A DNA stretch of 64,000 nucleotides, from the NCBI GenBank assembly GCA_902788505.1, contig CADAKH010000002.1:102267-166266 (forward strand), read 5' to 3'. Made by a program: the position numbers and the translations under genes. Below the pieces are notes generated by a model. That model had not been told where the DNA came from, did no database searches, and worked only from the letters and a program-made list of their open reading frames with translations. How positions within the stretch are numbered: the first letter of the stretch is position 1; the number at the start of each line of letters is the position of its first letter. Below are positions 8,535 through 18,025 of the stretch, piece by piece. Origin of the DNA: Oscillospiraceae bacterium. Lineage in GTDB: Bacteria > Bacillota > Clostridia > Saccharofermentanales > Saccharofermentanaceae.

Positions 8535-9995
8535 ATGAAGACAGTGCCGTCCTTAGAAGAGGTCAGGAAATTGGCAGGAAGCGGAAAGTACGATGTGGTA
8601 CCCGTAAGCTGCGAGATCTTATCTGACTTTACCACGCCGATCGAGACGATCCGCATCCTTAAGAATGCATCGACGCATGCCTATATGTTAGAGTCCGCTC
8701 AGGCGGATGAGAAGTGGGGACGGTATACATTTCTCGGATTTGACCCCAAGCTCGAGATCACCTGCATCAACGGTGAGATCACCTATGGTGATAAGACGGA
8801 AAAGACTGACGATCCGTCTAAGATAATAAGAGACATAATGTCTCATTTCAGGAGCCCTAAGATATCAGGTCTTCCGTCTTTTACAGGCGGTCTTGTCGGC
8901 TATTTCTCATACGATTATCTTGGCTATGCGGAGCCTGCTGCAAGATGCAATGTTACCGACACTGAGAATTTCAAGGATGTTGACCTCATGCTTTTCGACA
9001 GGGTCATAGCATTTGACCACGTAAGGCAAAAGCTCATCCTTATCACGAACATGTCCCTTGAAGATGTCGATGCCGGATATAAACAGGCAGAAGAAGAACT
9101 CGAAGAACTGATAACGCTTCTTAAGACCGGCGCAAAGGCTGAAGAGACAGACGGAAAGCTCCTCTCTGAAGTGACGCCGCTGTTCTCCCAAGATGAATAC
9201 TGTGCGATGGTCGAGAAGGCCAAGAACCATATTCATGAAGGAGACATTTTCCAGATCGTTCTGTCCAACAGGCTCTCAGCATCCTTTGAAGGAAGCCTTC
9301 TAAACACATACAGGATATTAAGGACGATCAATCCTTCACCTTATATGTTCTACTTTGCAGGAACTGACGTTGAAGTGGCAGGCGCATCTCCTGAGACTCT
9401 GGTAAAGCTGGAAGACGGTATCCTTCACACATTTCCGCTTGCAGGAACAAGGCCCAGAGGCAAGACAGAAGAAGAGGATAAGAGACTTGAAGAAGAGCTT
9501 CTTGCTGATGAGAAGGAACTTGCCGAACACAATATGCTCGTTGATCTCGGCCGCAACGACCTTGGTAAGATCTCGGAATTCGGCTCTGTCGAAGTCGAGA
9601 AACTCAGAAGTATCGAGAGATATTCGCATGTCATGCATATCGGTTCTACCGTGCGCGGAAAGATCGATTCAAAGCATGATGCATTGGATGCCATCGAAGC
9701 AGTCCTTCCCGCGGGAACTCTTTCGGGCGCTCCGAAGATCCGCGCATGCCAGCTTATCGGCGAACTCGAAAACAACAAGCGCGGCATATATGGCGGTGCA
9801 ATCGGATACATAGATTTTACTGGCAACATGGATACATGCATTGCGATCCGTATTGCTTACAAAAAGAACGGCAAAGTCTTTGTAAGAAGCGGTGCCGGAA
9901 TAGTAGCTGATTCAGTTCCGGAGAAGGAATATGAAGAGTGCCTGAATAAAGCAAGGGCCGTCCTTAATTCGCTGTCTCTGGCAGAGGAGGTATAA
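8535..9995 (+). CDS. trpE: Anthranilate synthase component I
   Basis: TrpE makes anthranilate from chorismate with ammonia supplied by TrpG, the first committed step of tryptophan synthesis. The 486-residue protein has an N-terminal domain with HAYMLES, which corresponds to the tryptophan-feedback LLES motif. The C-terminal chorismate-binding domain shows DIFQIVLSNRL, PSPYMFYF, ASPETLVKL, FPLAGTRPRGKT, EHNMLVDLGRNDLG and LPAGTLSGAPKIRA. The open frame runs upstream through the T-box terminator, but the ATG at 8535 with CGGAGGT at 8521-8527 is the real start. PabB is the main alternative; the Trp-type T-box favours TrpE. trpG follows 2 nt after the stop. Confidence 0.94.
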   Translation: MKTVPSLEEVRKLAGSGKYDVVPVSCEILSDFTTPIETIRILKNASTHAYMLESAQADEKWGRYTFLGFDPKLEITCINGEITYGDKTEKTDDPSKIIRDIMSHFRSPKISGLPSFTGGLVGYFSYDYLGYAEPAARCNVTDTENFKDVDLMLFDRVIAFDHVRQKLILITNMSLEDVDAGYKQAEEELEELITLLKTGAKAEETDGKLLSEVTPLFSQDEYCAMVEKAKNHIHEGDIFQIVLSNRLSASFEGSLLNTYRILRTINPSPYMFYFAGTDVEVAGASPETLVKLEDGILHTFPLAGTRPRGKTEEEDKRLEEELLADEKELAEHNMLVDLGRNDLGKISEFGSVEVEKLRSIERYSHVMHIGSTVRGKIDSKHDALDAIEAVLPAGTLSGAPKIRACQLIGELENNKRGIYGGAIGYIDFTGNMDTCIAIRIAYKKNGKVFVRSGAGIVADSVPEKEYEECLNKARAVLNSLSLAEEV

Positions 9996-9997
9996 AT

Positions 9998-10564
9998 ATG
10001 ATTCTTCTTATAGATAATTACGACAGTTTCTCCTACAACCTTTACCAGATGATAGGTGAGATCAATCCAGATATCAGAGTTATCCGCAACGATGAGATGA
10101 CGGTATCAGAGATCCGTGAACTCAAGCCGGACCACATCATTCTCTCGCCCGGCCCCGGAAGACCGGAAGATGCAGGCATAATCGTAGACGTTGCTTCATC
10201 CATTCACGACATCCCGATGCTCGGTGTATGTCTTGGCCATCAGGCAATCTGCAAGGCTTACGGTGCAACCATTACTTACGCCGAACATCTGATGCACGGC
10301 AAGCAGTCCGATGTCGGACTTTATTCTTATTGTCCGGTGTTCAGGGGAATAGGCGACCGCACAAAGGTTGCGCGCTACCACTCACTTGCTGCTGACAGGG
10401 CGACCATTCCCGAATGCCTCCAGATCACTGCCGTTGCCGATGACGGCGAAGTCATGGCCGTGCAGCACAAGGAGTATCCGATATACGGAGTTCAGTTCCA
10501 TCCAGAATCCATCCTCACGCCTGAAGGCAAGAAGATGCTCCAGAACTTCCTTTCAAATTGCTGA
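9998..10564 (+). CDS. trpG: Anthranilate synthase component II (glutamine amidotransferase)
   Basis: The 188-residue class I glutamine amidotransferase supplies ammonia to TrpE. It starts with MILLIDNYDSFSYNL, typical of TrpG/PabA. The nucleophile Cys is in MLGVCLGHQAI and the His-Glu pair is in VQFHPESIL. It overlaps functionally with trpE: the ribosome site GAGGAGGT lies inside the 3' end of trpE. The same protein may serve folate synthesis (PabA). No trpD, trpC, trpF, trpB or trpA follows; the transcript appears to end in the intergenic region before the convergent LysR gene. Confidence 0.93.
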   Translation: MILLIDNYDSFSYNLYQMIGEINPDIRVIRNDEMTVSEIRELKPDHIILSPGPGRPEDAGIIVDVASSIHDIPMLGVCLGHQAICKAYGATITYAEHLMHGKQSDVGLYSYCPVFRGIGDRTKVARYHSLAADRATIPECLQITAVADDGEVMAVQHKEYPIYGVQFHPESILTPEGKKMLQNFLSNC

Positions 10565-10688
10565 TTATCGTGGTGATAACCGTTCCTTAATGAACAGGCG
10601 TCGTCTCAAAATGCCGTTTTTTTCGGAGTCTTTGACCTCATATCGCAGAAAAATCACAGTAACCGTCATAGTGCATATAGAAGAGGAT

Positions 10689-10780
10689 TTGCAACTGTTG
10701 ATTGATTTTTGAGGCAACAATTGCACAAAAACGGAAATTTATGCAATTGTCGTCCTGTTTTTGAGCAAACAATTGCATAA
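10689..10780. repeat. Tandem pair of T-rich-loop hairpins
   Basis: Two consecutive inverted repeats. GCAACTGTTG pairs with CAACAATTGC, and ATGCAATTGT pairs with ACAATTGCAT. Each loop contains a TTTTTGAG stretch. The pair lies between the convergent trpG and lysR genes and could act as a two-way terminator. The rest of 10565-10821 shows no gene. Confidence 0.55.
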
Positions 10781-10821
10781 CGCCAATCCGGCTGAATTAT
10801 ATTACGGCCTTTTCGAAAAGA

Positions 10822-11706
10822 TTAAGAGTACATGTTTCTTACATGCTCAATGAACTTCATGGCAAGTGCGCTCGGAGTTTTCTCCTTGTCCCATGAGAGA
10901 ACATATTCCACACTTTCTTCAGGCGTTATGTTCTTGATGACAACGTTGCTGTCAGCAGAAATATTCTTTGCAACTGAAGCAGGGAAGATGGCGATGCCGA
11001 TGTTTTTATCCACGAGCTTTGAAGCATTGGAAGAGTGGGCGGTCTTAACGATGAAGCGCGGCTCTTTGCCGGTGGATTCGAACCAACTGCGGATCTCTTC
11101 TTCTCTTGAATGTCTGGATGAGATGATGAGATCGGTATCAACGAGATCTTCCGGTGTGACAGTCTTTTTCCTGCTCTTGGCAAGCGGATGCGAACCGGGG
11201 ATGATCGCTGCCCACTGATCCTTGAAGACAGTAATGCCGTCAAGCTGCTCGGTGTTGAGCGGCGTCATGGTGATCGCAAGTTCAAGCAAACCGGACTTCA
11301 TCCTGTAGGTGAGGTCGTCCACGGTGCCGCACCAGAGATTGTAGGTAACATTGGGATATTCTTTTTTAAAAGAAGATATCCATTCTGCGGCAAGTGAAGG
11401 ACCGTTACTGTCAACGTGGCCGAGATAAAGAGTACCGCTCAGGCCTTTCTTAACATCTGTAATCTCTGTTTTTGCGATGTCGGCAAGAGCCAGGATCTGT
11501 TCGCCGCGGCGTTTGAGAGCGAGACCTTCAGGTGTGAGTGTGACATGACGCTTGCCTCTGATAATGAGAGTGCAGCCGAGTTCTTCCTCAAGATCCATGA
11601 GAGCTCTTGAGAGCGGGGGCTGGGATAAGTGCAGACGTTCTGCCGCACGTGTGATGTTGCGCTCTTCGGCAACAGTTAAGAAATAACGTATCTGACGTAG
11701 ATCCAT
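10822..11706 (-). CDS. LysR-family transcriptional regulator, GltC-like by context
   Basis: A 294-residue LysR regulator. The N-terminal winged helix-turn-helix reads MDLRQIRYFLTVAEE, then ITRAAERLHLSQPPLSRAL (recognition helix). The remainder is the periplasmic-binding-protein-like effector domain with GTLYLGHVDSNGPSLAAEW. The start at 11706 is chosen because AGGAGG lies 8 nt upstream; an ATG 18 nt earlier has no such site. It is divergent from gltB with about 217 nt between the two starts, the arrangement of B. subtilis gltC-gltAB. A palindromic T-N11-A box lies between them and another precedes amt, so regulation of both operons is a reasonable inference. The effector is unknown. Confidence 0.88.
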   Translation of the reverse strand: MDLRQIRYFLTVAEERNITRAAERLHLSQPPLSRALMDLEEELGCTLIIRGKRHVTLTPEGLALKRRGEQILALADIAKTEITDVKKGLSGTLYLGHVDSNGPSLAAEWISSFKKEYPNVTYNLWCGTVDDLTYRMKSGLLELAITMTPLNTEQLDGITVFKDQWAAIIPGSHPLAKSRKKTVTPEDLVDTDLIISSRHSREEEIRSWFESTGKEPRFIVKTAHSSNASKLVDKNIGIAIFPASVAKNISADSNVVIKNITPEESVEYVLSWDKEKTPSALAMKFIEHVRNMYS

Positions 11707-11732
11707 ATATCCGGCCTCCTGCATCTTTTATC

Positions 11733-11747
11733 ATACCTTGAAGGTAT
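11733..11747. promoter_or_regulatory. Predicted LysR-type operator upstream of gltB
   Basis: ATACC-TTGA-AGGTAT is a palindrome of the ATAC-N7-GTAT form with the T-N11-A layout of LysR boxes. It lies between the divergent lysR and gltB genes. The same ATAC-N7-GTAT arrangement precedes amt at 19303-19317. Confidence 0.6.
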
Positions 11748-11767
11748 TGTTGTTCGAATATTATATG

Positions 11768-11923
11768 TATTTTATTTCTTGCGAGGTTGGAGATACAATC
11801 TCACTTGAAATCTTACAACGATATTCTAAACGCATTGAAAAAGAATATCAATACATTTTGAATATGATTTCAAAACCCGGCATAAACAGTGGTGGAAATG
11901 AAGCCGGGACGGTGGAGGAGAAT
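11768..11923 (+). promoter_or_regulatory. gltB leader with candidate structured RNA element
   Basis: The region holds TATTTTATTT (candidate -10) at 11768-11777, a small inverted repeat GAGAT-ACA-ATCTC at 11790-11802, ATTGA-N9-TCAAT at 11834-11852, a CCCGGC/GCCGGG hairpin at about 11876-11906, and the ribosome site GGAGGAG at 11914-11920. All except the CCCGGC hairpin have co-linear counterparts in the amt leader. The function is inferred, not known. Confidence 0.6.
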
Positions 11924-14900
11924 ATGAGACCTTACGAGAAGAAATACGTTGATGAGTGCTATAAAGCAATGCAGGAAGAACACGATGCCTGCGGTATCGG
12001 TCTGGTAGTAAATATCGATGGTAAAAAAGAATACCGTACACTTGATGATGCTTTATCGATCGTCGAAAAGCTTGAGCACAGAGCAGGTAAGGATGCTACA
12101 GGTGAAGTCGGTGACGGCGTAGGTATCCTCGTTCAGATCTCACACAAATATTTTAAGAATGCTGCCAAAGAAGCAGGTATCGAAGTCGGGGATGAAGGTG
12201 ACTACGGTGTCGGAATGTTCTTCCTTCCTCAGGATACAAAGAAGCGCACACTCTCCATGCGCATGTTCAAGGTCATCTTCGAAAAGAACGGACTTAAGGT
12301 ATTGGGCTGGAGAAAAGTACCCACCAACCCTGATGTATTAGGCAAGGTTGCAAGAGATGCAATGCCAGTGATAATGCAGGCCTTCATTGAAAGACCTGAA
12401 GGCTGCGGCAAGGGTCTTGCCTTCGACCGTATGCTCTACGTTGCGAGAAGAGAGTTCGAGCAAAGCACGGATGATACATATATAACTTCATTATCTTCAA
12501 GAACTGTCGTATATAAGGGAATGTTCCTGGTAGGACAGCTCCGCAAGTTCTATAAGGATCTCCGGAGCAAGGACTATGAGACTGCAATCGCTATGGTCCA
12601 CTCGAGATTCTCGACAAATACAACACCTTCATGGGAGAGAGCACATCCTTACCGCATGATCGCTCACAACGGTGAGATCAATACGATCAGAGGCAACTTC
12701 GACAGAATGCTCGCACGTGAGGAGACATTGTACAGCCCTTCGATCGAGAATGATGTCGATAAGATCTTCCCGATCATCCACAAGACAGGTTCCGACTCTG
12801 CAATGCTCGACAACACGTTGGAGTTCTTCATGATGAATGGAATCCCGCTTCCTCTGGCAGTCATGATGATGATTCCTGAGCCCTGGAAGAATGATTCATA
12901 TATGGAGCAGGAGAAGAAGGATTTCTATCATTACTACGCTACAATGATGGAGCCTTGGGATGGCCCTGCAGCAATCCTTTTCACAGATGGTGTCATCGCA
13001 GGTGCAACACTCGACCGTAACGGATTGAGACCTTCAAGATATTACATCACAGACGATAACAGACTTATCCTGTCATCTGAGGTTGGTGTTTTGGATATCG
13101 CGCCTGAACATATCGTAAAGAAGTCAAGATTACAGCCCGGCCGTATCCTTTTGATCGATACAGAAAAGGGATGTCTCGTATCTGATGAAGAGTGCAAGAA
13201 GTACTATTCAGAGAAAAACCCTTATGGTGAGTGGCTCGCAATGAATCTCTTACACCTGGCTGAACTGAAGATCCCTAACAAGAAGATCCCTGTTCATACA
13301 CAGGAGATGAGAAATAAGCTCTATAAAGTATTCGGTTATACTTTCGAAGATGTAAAGAACGAGATCCTGCCTATGGCAATGAACAAAGTCGAAGCAACGG
13401 CTTCCATGGGTACTGATATTCCTCTCGCTGTTTTATCCGAGAAGCATCAGCTCCTGTTCTCATTCTTTAAGCAGCTCTTCGCACAGGTTACAAACCCGCC
13501 GATCGATTCTATCAGAGAAGAGATCGTAACAGATACAACTGTTTACATCGGTTCAGACGGTAACCTCTTGGAAGATAAGAGTGACAACTGCCGCGTACTC
13601 GAAGTTAATAATCCGATCCTCACAGGCGTTGATCTCATCAAGATCAAGTCATTGAACCAGCCCGGATTTAAGAGTGCAACAGTATCTATTCTCTATTACA
13701 AGAACACATCATTAGAGAAGGCATTGGACCAGCTCCTTATCACTGTAGACAGAACATGCAGCAAGGGTGCAAATATCATCATCCTCTCAGACAGAGGCAT
13801 CGATGAGAACCATGTTGCGATCCCTTCGCTCCTCGCTGTATCAGCAGTTGAGCAACACTTAGTCCAGACAAGAAAGAGAACAGCTGTATCTCTCATCATC
13901 GAGAGCGGTGAGCCCCGTGATGTTCACCAGATGGCAACACTGCTAGGATTCGGTGCACGTGCTATCAATCCTTATCTCGCACACGAGTGTATCGCAGAGA
14001 TGATCGACAAGGGAATCCTCGATAAGGATTACCACACAGCAATCGACGATTATAACTACGCGATCCTTCACGGCATCGTTAAGACATCTGCAAAGATGGG
14101 TATCTCCACATTGCAGTCTTACCAGTCAGCAAAGATTTTCGAGGCTGTCGGTATCTGCAAGGATGTAGTAGATAAGTACTTCACAGGCATCGTAAGCCGT
14201 GTAGGCGGAATCGGACTGGATGAAATTTCTGAAGGAATCCTTTTCAGACATGACAAAGCTTTCGATCCGATGGGTCTTGAGACAGAGACAACATTGGACA
14301 GTACAGGCTTCCATAACTTGAGAAGCGGTGATGACAAGGAAGATCACCTCTACAATCCTAAGACGATCGTTGCCCTGCAGAAGGCAGTACGTGAAGGTTC
14401 TTATGAACTCTTCAAGGAATATACGGCAATCGTAGATAACGAGAAGCCTCATACATTAAGAGGTCTCCTCGCTTTCAAGAAGACAGGTAATTCAATTCCT
14501 CTTGAAGAAGTTGAACCTGCATCTGAGATCGTTAAGAGATTTAAGACCGGTGCCATGAGCTACGGTTCAATCTCCAAGGAAGCACATGAGTGCATGGCAA
14601 TCGCAATGAACCGTCTGGGCGGTAAGTCCAATACAGGTGAGGGCGGTGAATCTCCTGAGAGATTCGGCACAGAGAAGAACTCTAAGATCAAGCAGGTTGC
14701 ATCAGGACGTTTCGGCGTTACGAGCGAATACTTAAACAGTGCTGAAGAGATCCAGATCAAGATGGCTCAGGGTGCAAAGCCCGGTGAAGGCGGACACCTC
14801 CCCGGAAAGAAAGTATATCCCTGGATTGCAGAGAGAAGATATTCAACACCCGGTGTTGCATTGATCTCACCTCCGCCTCATCACGATATCTATTCGATCG

Positions 14901-16465
14901 AAGATCTGGCACAGCTTATCTACGATCTTAAGAATGCAAACCGAAAGGCAAGAATTTCAGTAAAGCTTGTTTCTGAAGCAGGCGTAGGAACAATTGCATG
15001 CGGTGTTGCAAAGGCAGGCGCACAGGTAATCCTGGTTTCAGGTTATGACGGCGGTACAGGTGCTGCTCCGGCCAGCTCCATTCATAACGCAGGTCTTCCT
15101 TGGGAATTGGGTCTGGCAGAAACACATCATGCACTTATCGAGAACGGCCTTCGTGGAAGAGTTGCAGTCGAGACAGACGGTAAGCTCATGAGCGGAAGAG
15201 ATGTTGCGATCGCAGCACTCTTAGGTGCGGAAGAATTCGGTTTTGCAACAGCACCGTTGGTATCCATGGGATGCATGATGATGAGAGTCTGCAACAAGGA
15301 TACATGCCCGTTCGGTATCGCATGCCAGAACGAAGAATTAAGAAAGAGATTTAAGGGTAAGCCCGAGCATGTTATGAACTTCATGCTCTTCATCGCAGAA
15401 GAGTTAAGAGAGATCATGGCAGAGCTGGGATTTAGAACAGTGGACGAGATGGTCGGAAGATCCGATCTCTTAAAGGTTAAGGACAAGCAGATAACCAAGA
15501 GAGCTGAGATGGTCTCCCTCGCGCAGATTATAGATCCTGAATATGCAGAATCCGAAGTGCGCCATTTCGAGCCCGGCCACGTGTTTGACTTTGAGCTCGA
15601 GAAGACGATCGACGAGAGAGTATTCCTCCCTGAACTCGCGAAAGGCCTTAAGAAAGGTTCGATCAAGATCGACAATGTTAAGGTATCGAGTACCGACAGA
15701 GCAGTAGGAACTATCTTGGGTTCTGAGATTACTGCAAAGTACGGAACGGATCTTGCCGATGACAGTGTCATCGTTGAGCTCACGGGCGGCGGCGGACAGA
15801 GCTTCGGAGCATTTATTCCGAAGGGCCTTACCATTAAACTCACGGGCGATGCAAATGACGGCTTCGGCAAGGGCCTTTCCGGCGGCAAGCTCATCATTAA
15901 GCCCGATGAGAACTCCGGATTTGATGCATCTAAAAACATCATTGTCGGAAACGTCGCACTCTATGGAGCAACAAGAGGAACAGCTTATGTTTGCGGTATC
16001 GCAGGTGAGCGTTTCATGATCAGGAACTCCGGTGCAACAGGCGTATGCGAAGGTACGGGCGACCACGGACTCGAATATATGACAGGCGGAAGAGCAGTCA
16101 TTCTGGGTGAAGTCGGAAAGAACTTTGCAGCAGGTATGAGCGGCGGAATCGCTTATGTATTAGATGAACATCACACTCTCTATACAAAGATCAACAAAGC
16201 TCTTGTAGAGATGAGTGAGATTACAGAAGACGCAGATAAGAATGAGCTCAGACAAATCCTCGAAGGATATGAGCAGGCAACTGGATCTTCTAAGGCTAAG
16301 GCTATACTTCAAGATTTCGACAAGTATGTCTCAAACTTCAAGAAGATCATACCGACAGATTACCGTCACATGCTTACCTTGATCGCCAAGTACGAAGAGC
16401 AAGGCATTGCACATGAGCAGGCGGTATACGAAGCGTTCAAAGAGAGCACTAAAGTCGGCGCTTGA
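11924..16465 (+). CDS. gltB: Glutamate synthase (GOGAT) large subunit
   Basis: GltB transfers the glutamine amide to 2-oxoglutarate to make glutamate. The 1513-residue protein has: a short propeptide, then the Ntn nucleophile Cys23 in HDACGIGL; the class II amidotransferase domain (to about residue 400) with HSRFSTNTTPSW and RMIAHNGEINT; the central domain; the FMN domain with GYDGGTGAAPASS; the 3Fe-4S cysteines in CMMMRVCNKDTCPFG; and the C-terminal beta-helix GXGXG region. The frame stays open 62 codons upstream, but GGAGGAG at 11914-11920 marks the ATG at 11924. gltD follows 18 nt later. The promoter region shares a long element with amt. Confidence 0.97.
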   Translation: MRPYEKKYVDECYKAMQEEHDACGIGLVVNIDGKKEYRTLDDALSIVEKLEHRAGKDATGEVGDGVGILVQISHKYFKNAAKEAGIEVGDEGDYGVGMFFLPQDTKKRTLSMRMFKVIFEKNGLKVLGWRKVPTNPDVLGKVARDAMPVIMQAFIERPEGCGKGLAFDRMLYVARREFEQSTDDTYITSLSSRTVVYKGMFLVGQLRKFYKDLRSKDYETAIAMVHSRFSTNTTPSWERAHPYRMIAHNGEINTIRGNFDRMLAREETLYSPSIENDVDKIFPIIHKTGSDSAMLDNTLEFFMMNGIPLPLAVMMMIPEPWKNDSYMEQEKKDFYHYYATMMEPWDGPAAILFTDGVIAGATLDRNGLRPSRYYITDDNRLILSSEVGVLDIAPEHIVKKSRLQPGRILLIDTEKGCLVSDEECKKYYSEKNPYGEWLAMNLLHLAELKIPNKKIPVHTQEMRNKLYKVFGYTFEDVKNEILPMAMNKVEATASMGTDIPLAVLSEKHQLLFSFFKQLFAQVTNPPIDSIREEIVTDTTVYIGSDGNLLEDKSDNCRVLEVNNPILTGVDLIKIKSLNQPGFKSATVSILYYKNTSLEKALDQLLITVDRTCSKGANIIILSDRGIDENHVAIPSLLAVSAVEQHLVQTRKRTAVSLIIESGEPRDVHQMATLLGFGARAINPYLAHECIAEMIDKGILDKDYHTAIDDYNYAILHGIVKTSAKMGISTLQSYQSAKIFEAVGICKDVVDKYFTGIVSRVGGIGLDEISEGILFRHDKAFDPMGLETETTLDSTGFHNLRSGDDKEDHLYNPKTIVALQKAVREGSYELFKEYTAIVDNEKPHTLRGLLAFKKTGNSIPLEEVEPASEIVKRFKTGAMSYGSISKEAHECMAIAMNRLGGKSNTGEGGESPERFGTEKNSKIKQVASGRFGVTSEYLNSAEEIQIKMAQGAKPGEGGHLPGKKVYPWIAERRYSTPGVALISPPPHHDIYSIEDLAQLIYDLKNANRKARISVKLVSEAGVGTIACGVAKAGAQVILVSGYDGGTGAAPASSIHNAGLPWELGLAETHHALIENGLRGRVAVETDGKLMSGRDVAIAALLGAEEFGFATAPLVSMGCMMMRVCNKDTCPFGIACQNEELRKRFKGKPEHVMNFMLFIAEELREIMAELGFRTVDEMVGRSDLLKVKDKQITKRAEMVSLAQIIDPEYAESEVRHFEPGHVFDFELEKTIDERVFLPELAKGLKKGSIKIDNVKVSSTDRAVGTILGSEITAKYGTDLADDSVIVELTGGGGQSFGAFIPKGLTIKLTGDANDGFGKGLSGGKLIIKPDENSGFDASKNIIVGNVALYGATRGTAYVCGIAGERFMIRNSGATGVCEGTGDHGLEYMTGGRAVILGEVGKNFAAGMSGGIAYVLDEHHTLYTKINKALVEMSEITEDADKNELRQILEGYEQATGSSKAKAILQDFDKYVSNFKKIIPTDYRHMLTLIAKYEEQGIAHEQAVYEAFKESTKVGA

Positions 16466-16483
16466 TATATCGGGGAGGATCTT

Positions 16484-17950
16484 ATGGGTAAAGCTACAGG
16501 TTTTTTGGAATTTGACAGAAGGGATGATTCCTGGGTAAACGAAGAAGAGAGAATCACAAACTTCAATGAATTCCACAATCACTTAAACGAAGAAGAGAGA
16601 CGCTGCCAGGCATCGAGATGTATGGACTGCGGCGTGCCGATGTGCCAGTCGGCTATATGCCTCAAAGGCATGGTAACCGGATGTCCATTGCATAACGTTA
16701 TCCCTGAGTGGAATGACGAGATCTACAAAGGCCATTACGAACATGCATTGGCAAGACTTTTACAAACATCCAACTTTCCGGAATTCACCGGAAGAGTATG
16801 CCCCGCACTTTGCGAGAAGGCATGCATCAACGGGATCAATTCAGGAGCGGTTACGATCCACGATAACGAGCTCTTCCTGATCGAAAAGGGTTACGAGATG
16901 GGTTATATGAAGCCCAGGATCCCGAAGACCAGATCAGGTAAGAAGGTTGCAGTTATCGGAGCAGGTCCTGCGGGATTGGCAGTAGCAGACCAGCTTAATC
17001 ACAGAGGTCATGAAGTAACAGTTTTCGAGCGTGAAGATCAGATCGGCGGTCTTCTGATGTACGGTATTCCGAATATGAAACTCGATAAGAGCGTAATTGA
17101 AAGAAGAAGAAAACTCATGGAAGAGGAAGGCGTTATTTTTAAGACCGGTGTTGATGTCGGAAACGGCGCCTCCTTCGACGAGATAGTAAATGAGTTCGAT
17201 GCTGTTTCGCTTTGCTGTGGTTCTAAGAAAGCAAGAACGATCAACGCAAAGGGTGCAGACGAATGTAAGGATATGTACCTGGCTGTAGATTTCCTTAAGT
17301 CCGCTACAAAGGACCTCCTGAAAGGAAAGGCCGGCAAGTGGACGATAAGTGCCAAAGACAAGAACGTTGTTGTTGTCGGAGGCGGTGATACAGGTAACGA
17401 TTGCGTCGGAACATGTATCAGACAAGGTTGCAAGAGCATCACACAGCTCGAGATGATGGCAAGGCCGCCTAAAGAAAGACAACAGAATAACCCGTGGCCG
17501 GAGTGGCCGAAGGTTGAGAAGACCGATTACGGTCAACAAGAGGCTATAAAAGTGTTCGGATCCGATCCTCGTATCTACGAGACAACAGTAAAAGAGCTCG
17601 TAATGCAAAAGGGTAAGCTGACTCAAATCAAGACCGTGAAGGTCAGGTTCGAGGGAAGGAACCTTGTCGAGGTAGAAGGATCTGAAGAAACATTAAAGTG
17701 TGATCTTCTGATAATCGCTGCAGGCTTTGTCGGAGCAGAGGACTACATTGCGAAAGAAAGCAAGGTAGAGCTGACGCAAAGAGGAACAGTAAAGACAGAA
17801 CCTGAACAATACCAGACATCTATTCCTAAAGTATTTACGGCAGGAGATATGCACAGAGGTCAATCGCTTGTTGTGTGGGCCATCACGGAGGGAAGGCACT
17901 GCGCGGCAGCAATTGATAAGTATTTAATGGGGTACACCCCGTTGATATAA
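16484..17950 (+). CDS. gltD: Glutamate synthase (GOGAT) small subunit
   Basis: GltD oxidises NAD(P)H and passes electrons through FAD and 4Fe-4S clusters to GltB. The 488-residue length is typical. Near residues 45-110 are the cysteine clusters CMDCGVPMCQ, CLKGMVTGCPLHNVIPEW and CPALCEKAC. The FAD-binding GAGPAGLAVADQLNHRGHEV lies near residue 155 and the nucleotide-binding GGGDTGNDCVGTC near 300. The C-terminal TAGDMHRGQSLVVWAI completes the FAD site. It starts 18 nt after gltB in the same operon, and a strong terminator follows. Confidence 0.96.
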   Translation: MGKATGFLEFDRRDDSWVNEEERITNFNEFHNHLNEEERRCQASRCMDCGVPMCQSAICLKGMVTGCPLHNVIPEWNDEIYKGHYEHALARLLQTSNFPEFTGRVCPALCEKACINGINSGAVTIHDNELFLIEKGYEMGYMKPRIPKTRSGKKVAVIGAGPAGLAVADQLNHRGHEVTVFEREDQIGGLLMYGIPNMKLDKSVIERRRKLMEEEGVIFKTGVDVGNGASFDEIVNEFDAVSLCCGSKKARTINAKGADECKDMYLAVDFLKSATKDLLKGKAGKWTISAKDKNVVVVGGGDTGNDCVGTCIRQGCKSITQLEMMARPPKERQQNNPWPEWPKVEKTDYGQQEAIKVFGSDPRIYETTVKELVMQKGKLTQIKTVKVRFEGRNLVEVEGSEETLKCDLLIIAAGFVGAEDYIAKESKVELTQRGTVKTEPEQYQTSIPKVFTAGDMHRGQSLVVWAITEGRHCAAAIDKYLMGYTPLI

Positions 17951-17965
17951 AATGGGCAAAGTGAA

Positions 17966-18000
17966 CCCCCAAAGTTGTACAAAGACTTTGGGGGTTTTTT
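17966..18000 (+). terminator. Intrinsic terminator after gltBD
   Basis: CCCCCAAAGT and ACTTTGGGGG form a 10-bp perfect stem with a 9-nt loop, followed by six T. Only about 25 nt separate it from the next start, so the next gene would rely on read-through or an overlapping promoter. Confidence 0.95.
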
Positions 18001-18025
18001 ATGAAACAACCACGGGGTAATTAAC

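Noticed and set aside
11738..11923. Extended N-terminus of GltB from an upstream ATG
   Set aside because: The extension covers the promoter and leader; GGAGGAG and the propeptide-Cys spacing support 11924.
15127..15942. 271-codon open frame on the - strand inside gltB
   Set aside because: Shadow of gltB: Ser/Pro-rich low-complexity translation with no recognisable family.
16934..17626. 230-codon open frame on the - strand inside gltD
   Set aside because: Antisense to conserved GltD motifs and without a ribosome site.
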